A stretch of DNA of 64,000 nucleotides, taken from assembly GCF_947486615.1 (NCBI RefSeq), contig NZ_CANKUD010000015.1, positions 39,454 through 103,453 of the forward strand, given 5' to 3'. The position numbers and the translations under genes are program-made. Position 1 is the stretch's first letter; every line of letters starts with the position of its first letter. The notes under the pieces are model-generated. The model was not told the origin of the DNA and did no database searches. It saw only the letters and a program-made list of their open reading frames with translations. Of the stretch, positions 60,811-64,000 are shown piece after piece. The stretch comes from an uncultured Modestobacter sp. (GTDB lineage Bacteria > Actinomycetota > Actinomycetes > Mycobacteriales > Geodermatophilaceae).

Positions 60811-61425
60811 ATGACCGAGCACGACGGTGACGCAGGCGACCTGATGCCGTGGGTGGGGCAGACCCACGACGGCCTGGCCGCCCTGCTGGACGGCGCCGGC
60901 GACACCTGGGACGCCCCGACGCTGTGCGCGGGCTGGCAGGTCCGGCACGTGGTGGCGCACGTGACCATGCCGGCCCGGCTGTCGCCCGAGCAGTTCGGCG
61001 CCGAGATGGCGGCGGCCGGCGGCGACTTCACCCGGCTGTCGGACACCGTGGCCGCCCGGGACGCCGCGCTGCCGGTCGGCGAGCTGCTGGCCGCGCTCCG
61101 CTCACCGGTGCTGCACGCCTGGCAGCCCCCGGGCGGTGGTGCTGCCGGTGCCCTCAGCCACGCGGTCGTCCACTCCCTGGACGTCACCGTCGCCCTCGGC
61201 CGGCCGACGGTGGCACCGGCCGCGGCCGTGCTCGCCGTCCTCGACCAGCTCACCGCCGTCGAGGGTGCGTTCTTCGGCCTCGACCTGACCGGCGTCCGCC
61301 TCGAGGCCACGGATGCCGACTGGAGCTGGGGGAGTGGCGACGTCGTCCGGGCGGACGGCGGCGCGCTGGTGGCGCTGCTCGCCGACCGACGGTTGCCCGA
61401 CGGCCGGTCACTGGGTGATCGCTGA
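60811..61425 (+). CDS. Maleylpyruvate isomerase family mycothiol-dependent enzyme
   Basis: A 204-residue protein with the MDMPI N-terminal fold related to DinB: THDGLAALLDGAGDTWDAPTLCAGWQVRHVVAHVTMPARLSPEQF and the second metal His in ALSHAVVHSLDVTVALGRP. Members use mycothiol as a cofactor or substrate. The exact reaction is not known. It is convergent with the GGDEF gene, ten bases away. Confidence 0.85.
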   Translation: MTEHDGDAGDLMPWVGQTHDGLAALLDGAGDTWDAPTLCAGWQVRHVVAHVTMPARLSPEQFGAEMAAAGGDFTRLSDTVAARDAALPVGELLAALRSPVLHAWQPPGGGAAGALSHAVVHSLDVTVALGRPTVAPAAAVLAVLDQLTAVEGAFFGLDLTGVRLEATDADWSWGSGDVVRADGGALVALLADRRLPDGRSLGDR

Positions 61426-61435
61426 CGGGCCAGGC

Positions 61436-62392
61436 TCAGCCGTCGCCGAGCCGGGCGCCGGGGTCGGCGGCCCGGCCGCGCCGGCGCTTGAGGGCGTAGA
61501 GCTCGGCGTCGGCCCGCTGCAGCAGCAGTGGCAGCGAGTCACCCGGCCGGGCGGTCGCCGTCCCCACCGACCAGCTGATCGGGGCGCCGTCCAGCCGGTC
61601 CAGCAGGTCGCGTGCGCCGGCCGCGTCGGTGTCGGGCAGGCAGAGCACGAACTCGTCGCCGCCGTACCGGCCGAGCAGGTCCGAGGTGCGCAGCCGGGCC
61701 TGCCAGTGCGCGGCGACCCGGCGCAGCAGCCGGTCGCCGGCGCTGTGCCCGTCCCGGTCGTTGACCAGCTTGAAGTCGTCCAGGTCGAGCAGCGCGACGG
61801 TCAGCGGCTCGCCGACCCGCTGTGCCCGGGCGAGGCAGCGCTCGGCCTCCTCCTGCCAGGCACGGCGGTTGGCCAGCCCGGTGAGCGGGTCGGTGGCGGC
61901 GTCGGTGCGCAGCCGGCCGTTGAGCCGGCCGTGCGCCTCGGTGAGCAGCAGGGTGCTCACCACGGCCACGAGCCAGGCCATCGCGAAGCCGCTCGGCTCC
62001 GCCAGCCAGGCGCCGGCGGTGGCCGCCGCGACCAGCCAGCCGGCGTGCGCCCGGGCCGTGCGGAGGGAGAGGAAGTGGGCGGCGTACAGGCCCACCACGA
62101 CGAGCACCGGACCCAGCCCGACGACCCCGACGGCGGTCGCCGAGCAGCCGGCGAGCACCGCCAGCAGCGTGGAGAACAGTGCGAGCGCGAGGTGCTGGAC
62201 GACGACGGTCACCCGCGCGCCGGCCAGCAGCAGCCCGGCGGCCGCCGAGACGCCGACCGCGGCCAGTGCCCACAGCAGGCCCACCGGCGTCCGCGGGCTC
62301 ATCGGGTGGAGGGCGCCGACGGCGCAGAGCAGGCCACCGGAGCCGTGCAGCAGGGCGAGCAGCACCACCCGCGGAGGAAGCCGGTCGCCCAT
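61436..62392 (-). CDS. Membrane GGDEF diguanylate cyclase
   Basis: A 318-residue protein with about six N-terminal helices (HGSGGLLCAVGALHP through WLVAVVSTLLL) and a C-terminal GGDEF domain (TDPLTGLANRRAW, RYGGDEFVLCLPD). It has a complete RxxD inhibitory site (RTSD), five residues before GGDEF. This suggests an active enzyme that makes c-di-GMP and can be inhibited by product. No EAL domain. The ATG at 62392 is chosen; GTG at 62398 or a start near 62473 are possible. Confidence 0.9.
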   Translation of the reverse strand: MGDRLPPRVVLLALLHGSGGLLCAVGALHPMSPRTPVGLLWALAAVGVSAAAGLLLAGARVTVVVQHLALALFSTLLAVLAGCSATAVGVVGLGPVLVVVGLYAAHFLSLRTARAHAGWLVAAATAGAWLAEPSGFAMAWLVAVVSTLLLTEAHGRLNGRLRTDAATDPLTGLANRRAWQEEAERCLARAQRVGEPLTVALLDLDDFKLVNDRDGHSAGDRLLRRVAAHWQARLRTSDLLGRYGGDEFVLCLPDTDAAGARDLLDRLDGAPISWSVGTATARPGDSLPLLLQRADAELYALKRRRGRAADPGARLGDG

Positions 62393-62428
62393 CGTCACCC
62401 GCCCCGTCCGCGATGTCCGTGTCGCCGT

Positions 62429-62464
62429 GATCATGCCGCTGAGCAGGCGCTCAGCGGCATGATC
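62429..62464. terminator. Perfect 16-bp hairpin after the MFS gene
   Basis: The arms 62429-62444 (starting GATCATGCCGCTGAGC) and 62449-62464 are exact reverse complements around AGGC. Its layout (GATCA start, 16-bp stem, four-base loop) is like the one after recX. It separates the MFS gene from the GGDEF gene. Confidence 0.78.
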
Positions 62465-62500
62465 CTGGGGCATGGGACACCCCGACGGGGTGAACGCCGC

Positions 62501-63781
62501 TCAGGCGACGGTGGCGGTGTCGCGGCGCACCCGGGTGACCGACAGGGCGAGCGCGCCCAGCGCGCCGACCACGGCGAACACGTAGAAGCCCCACGGGAAC
62601 GCGATCCCGGCGCCGAGCAGCGCCCCACCGATCACCGGGCCGGTGATCGCACCGACCCGGCCGACCCCGGCGGCCCAGCCCAGCGCGGTGGCCCGCACCT
62701 GCGGCGGGTGGTTGGCGCTCACGAAGGCGTACACCAGCACCTGGGCGCTGAACACGAAGCAGCCGGTCAGGAAGGTCATCGCGTACACGCCGACCAGCGG
62801 CAGCCGCACCGAGAGCAGGGCCAGGAAGAGGGCCCCGGCGGCGAACCAGACGATGCCGGCCGCGCGCGGGCCGATCCGCTCGGCGACGGTCCCGGCCACC
62901 AGCAGGCCCACCACCGCGCCGATGTTGAGCACCAGCAGGAAGGCCAGCGCGGCGCCCAGGTCGTAGTCGGCCTCGCGCATGATCGTCGGCAGCCAGCCGT
63001 TGAGGCCGTAGACCAGCAGCAGCCCCATGAACGAGGTGACCGCGATCGCCAGGGTGGTGACCAGCCGACCGCCGGTGAACAGCGAACGGATCGGCGCACC
63101 GGCCCCCGTCGCCGGCGGCGGAGCCGCCTCCAGGGCCAGGCCGTGGCGGCCGGCGATCTCCTCGGCCTCGGCCCGGCGCCCGTGCGCCAGCAGGAAGGAC
63201 GGCGACTCCGGCAGGTGCCGCAGCATCAGCGGAACGACGACGAGTGCGGGCGCGGCGCCGATGACGAACATCCAGCGCCAGCCCAGCGGCTCGACGACGA
63301 CGATGGCCAGCGCCGCGGTGAGCACCGCGCCCACGTGGTAGCCGGTCATCATCGTGGTCGTCGCCCGCCCGGCCGCCCGCCGGGTGAACTCGTTGACCAT
63401 GGCGATCGCGGTCGGCAGGCAGCCGCCCAGCCCCAGCCCGGCCAGGAAGCGCAGCAGCCCGAACACCCCGGCGTTGGGCGCCACCGCGCAGAGCAGGGTG
63501 AACAGCGAGAACGACGCCACCGCGCCGATCAGCGCCTTCCGCCGGCCGACCAGGTCGGTGAGCGCGCCGATGGTGAGCGCGCCGATGGTCATGCCGACCA
63601 GGCCGATGGTGACGACGAACGTCGCGCCGCTGTCGGACAGCCCCCACTCCTCCGGCGTCCGCAGCGTCGGGACGACCGTGCCGACGACGACCAGGTCGAA
63701 GCCGTCGAGCAGGACGGCGATCCAGCAGAGGGCGGCGACCCAGCCGGAGGCGCGCGTGGTCGGCGGTGGGGCGGTGGTCAC
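62501..63781 (-). CDS. MFS transporter, aromatic acid:H+ symporter type
   Basis: A 426-residue, 12-helix permease. It has the AAHS-family motif DGFDLVVVGTVVPTL in helix 1, the signature GALTDLVGRRKALIGAV between helices 2 and 3, RFLAGLGLGGCLPTAIAMVNEF in helix 4, and LPESPSFLLAHGR at the central loop. Related proteins take up benzoate, 4-hydroxybenzoate and protocatechuate. No aromatic catabolic genes are in the window, so the substrate is open. Confidence 0.88.
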   Translation of the reverse strand: MTTAPPPTTRASGWVAALCWIAVLLDGFDLVVVGTVVPTLRTPEEWGLSDSGATFVVTIGLVGMTIGALTIGALTDLVGRRKALIGAVASFSLFTLLCAVAPNAGVFGLLRFLAGLGLGGCLPTAIAMVNEFTRRAAGRATTTMMTGYHVGAVLTAALAIVVVEPLGWRWMFVIGAAPALVVVPLMLRHLPESPSFLLAHGRRAEAEEIAGRHGLALEAAPPPATGAGAPIRSLFTGGRLVTTLAIAVTSFMGLLLVYGLNGWLPTIMREADYDLGAALAFLLVLNIGAVVGLLVAGTVAERIGPRAAGIVWFAAGALFLALLSVRLPLVGVYAMTFLTGCFVFSAQVLVYAFVSANHPPQVRATALGWAAGVGRVGAITGPVIGGALLGAGIAFPWGFYVFAVVGALGALALSVTRVRRDTATVA

Positions 63782-63930
63782 GCGGGGCCTCCGGCTGGCG
63801 TCGTTGCTGCGGCGTGAGCGCTGCGGCGTCGTGGCAGATTAGGGCGCGGTGACCTGCACCACCGCATCAGGCCTTCTGCTGGGCGGAACATCCGGTGCCG
63901 CGCGTCCGGACGGGTGCGGCACCCTCACCG

Positions 63931-64000
63931 GAGCTCACCGGAGCTCACCGGAGCTCACCGGAGCTCACCGGAGCTCACCGGAGCTCACCGGAGCTCACCG
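63931..64000. repeat. Seven 10-bp tandem repeats at the window end
   Basis: The unit GAGCTCACCG is repeated exactly seven times without interruption from 63931 to the last base, preceded by the partial match ACCCTCACCG (63921-63930), and continues beyond the window. It contains the palindrome GAGCTC. No coding frame is supported because the unit is not a multiple of three. Confidence 0.95.

Noticed and set aside
63931..64000. CRISPR array
   Set aside because: The 10-bp units are contiguous without spacers.

Overview
The window is a very GC-rich chromosomal segment (extreme G/C at third codon positions, frequent GTG starts, many four-base ATGA/GTGA gene overlaps, leaderless promoters). It carries the actinobacterial recA-recX / miaB / DUF349 / miaA-dapF-hflX / lexA-nrdR-nrdJ backbone, DUF3046 beside recA, mycothiol-type DinB and maleylpyruvate-isomerase-like proteins and actinobacterial SOS boxes. 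This points to an actinomycete, most likely a Geodermatophilaceae-like genus; the genus is an inference. No rRNA, tRNA, CRISPR, insertion sequence or prophage is visible.

Layout. 1-4.8 kb: end of an MFS transporter, a 37-residue membrane ORF, DUF3046, a divergent NmrA-type reductase/HxlR pair with a perfect operator palindrome, then recA (SOS box plus a PafBC-type promoter) and recX. 4.8-9.4 kb: a small unknown gene, a glutamate-type ABC importer (gluABCD order) and a small membrane protein. 9.4-19 kb: miaB, a DUF349 protein, a LigB-like protein, miaA, dapF, an MFS exporter with a divergent ArsR-type regulator, hflX. 19-26.5 kb: PAP2 phosphatase, secreted protein, lexA divergent from a LysM protein under two SOS boxes, then nrdR and the class II (B12) reductase nrdJ. 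26.8-34 kb: metallophosphatase, the TIGR02587/TIGR02588 pair, GNAT, lipoprotein, AI-2E-type permease, YihY protein and CAP-domain lipoprotein. Several of these have the same promoter-like motif (GGNNN, 14-16 nt, GGGTAG), which suggests control by a SigB/SigF-type stress sigma factor.

34-44.3 kb: an N-acyl-D-amino-acid deacylase-like amidohydrolase, two divergent paralogous penicillin-binding-fold serine hydrolases and a complete oligopeptide ABC importer whose second permease and first ATPase are fused. 44.3-48.3 kb: MoxR/DUF58/DUF4129 operon. 48.5-51.8 kb: DinB with divergent WYL regulator, and a PucR regulator. 51.9-57.2 kb: a tightly overlapping operon of S9 peptidase, M20 deacylase, GNAT acyltransferase and N-succinylamino-acid racemase-like enolase. 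This is the gene set expected for irreversible D- to L-amino-acid conversion by N-succinylation, racemization and desuccinylation. 57.3-64 kb: a YtrA-type GntR with its membrane partner, an SDR, a coiled-coil protein, a mycothiol-type protein, a GGDEF cyclase, an aromatic-acid-type MFS transporter and a 10-bp tandem repeat running off the end.

No clearly unprecedented large system was found. The most interesting points are the shared stress-type promoter motif, including two leaderless starts and a possible 52-residue coupled ORF, the two loci that could together salvage D-amino acids and D-peptides, and a slippage-prone 24-bp repeat beside an active-site motif.
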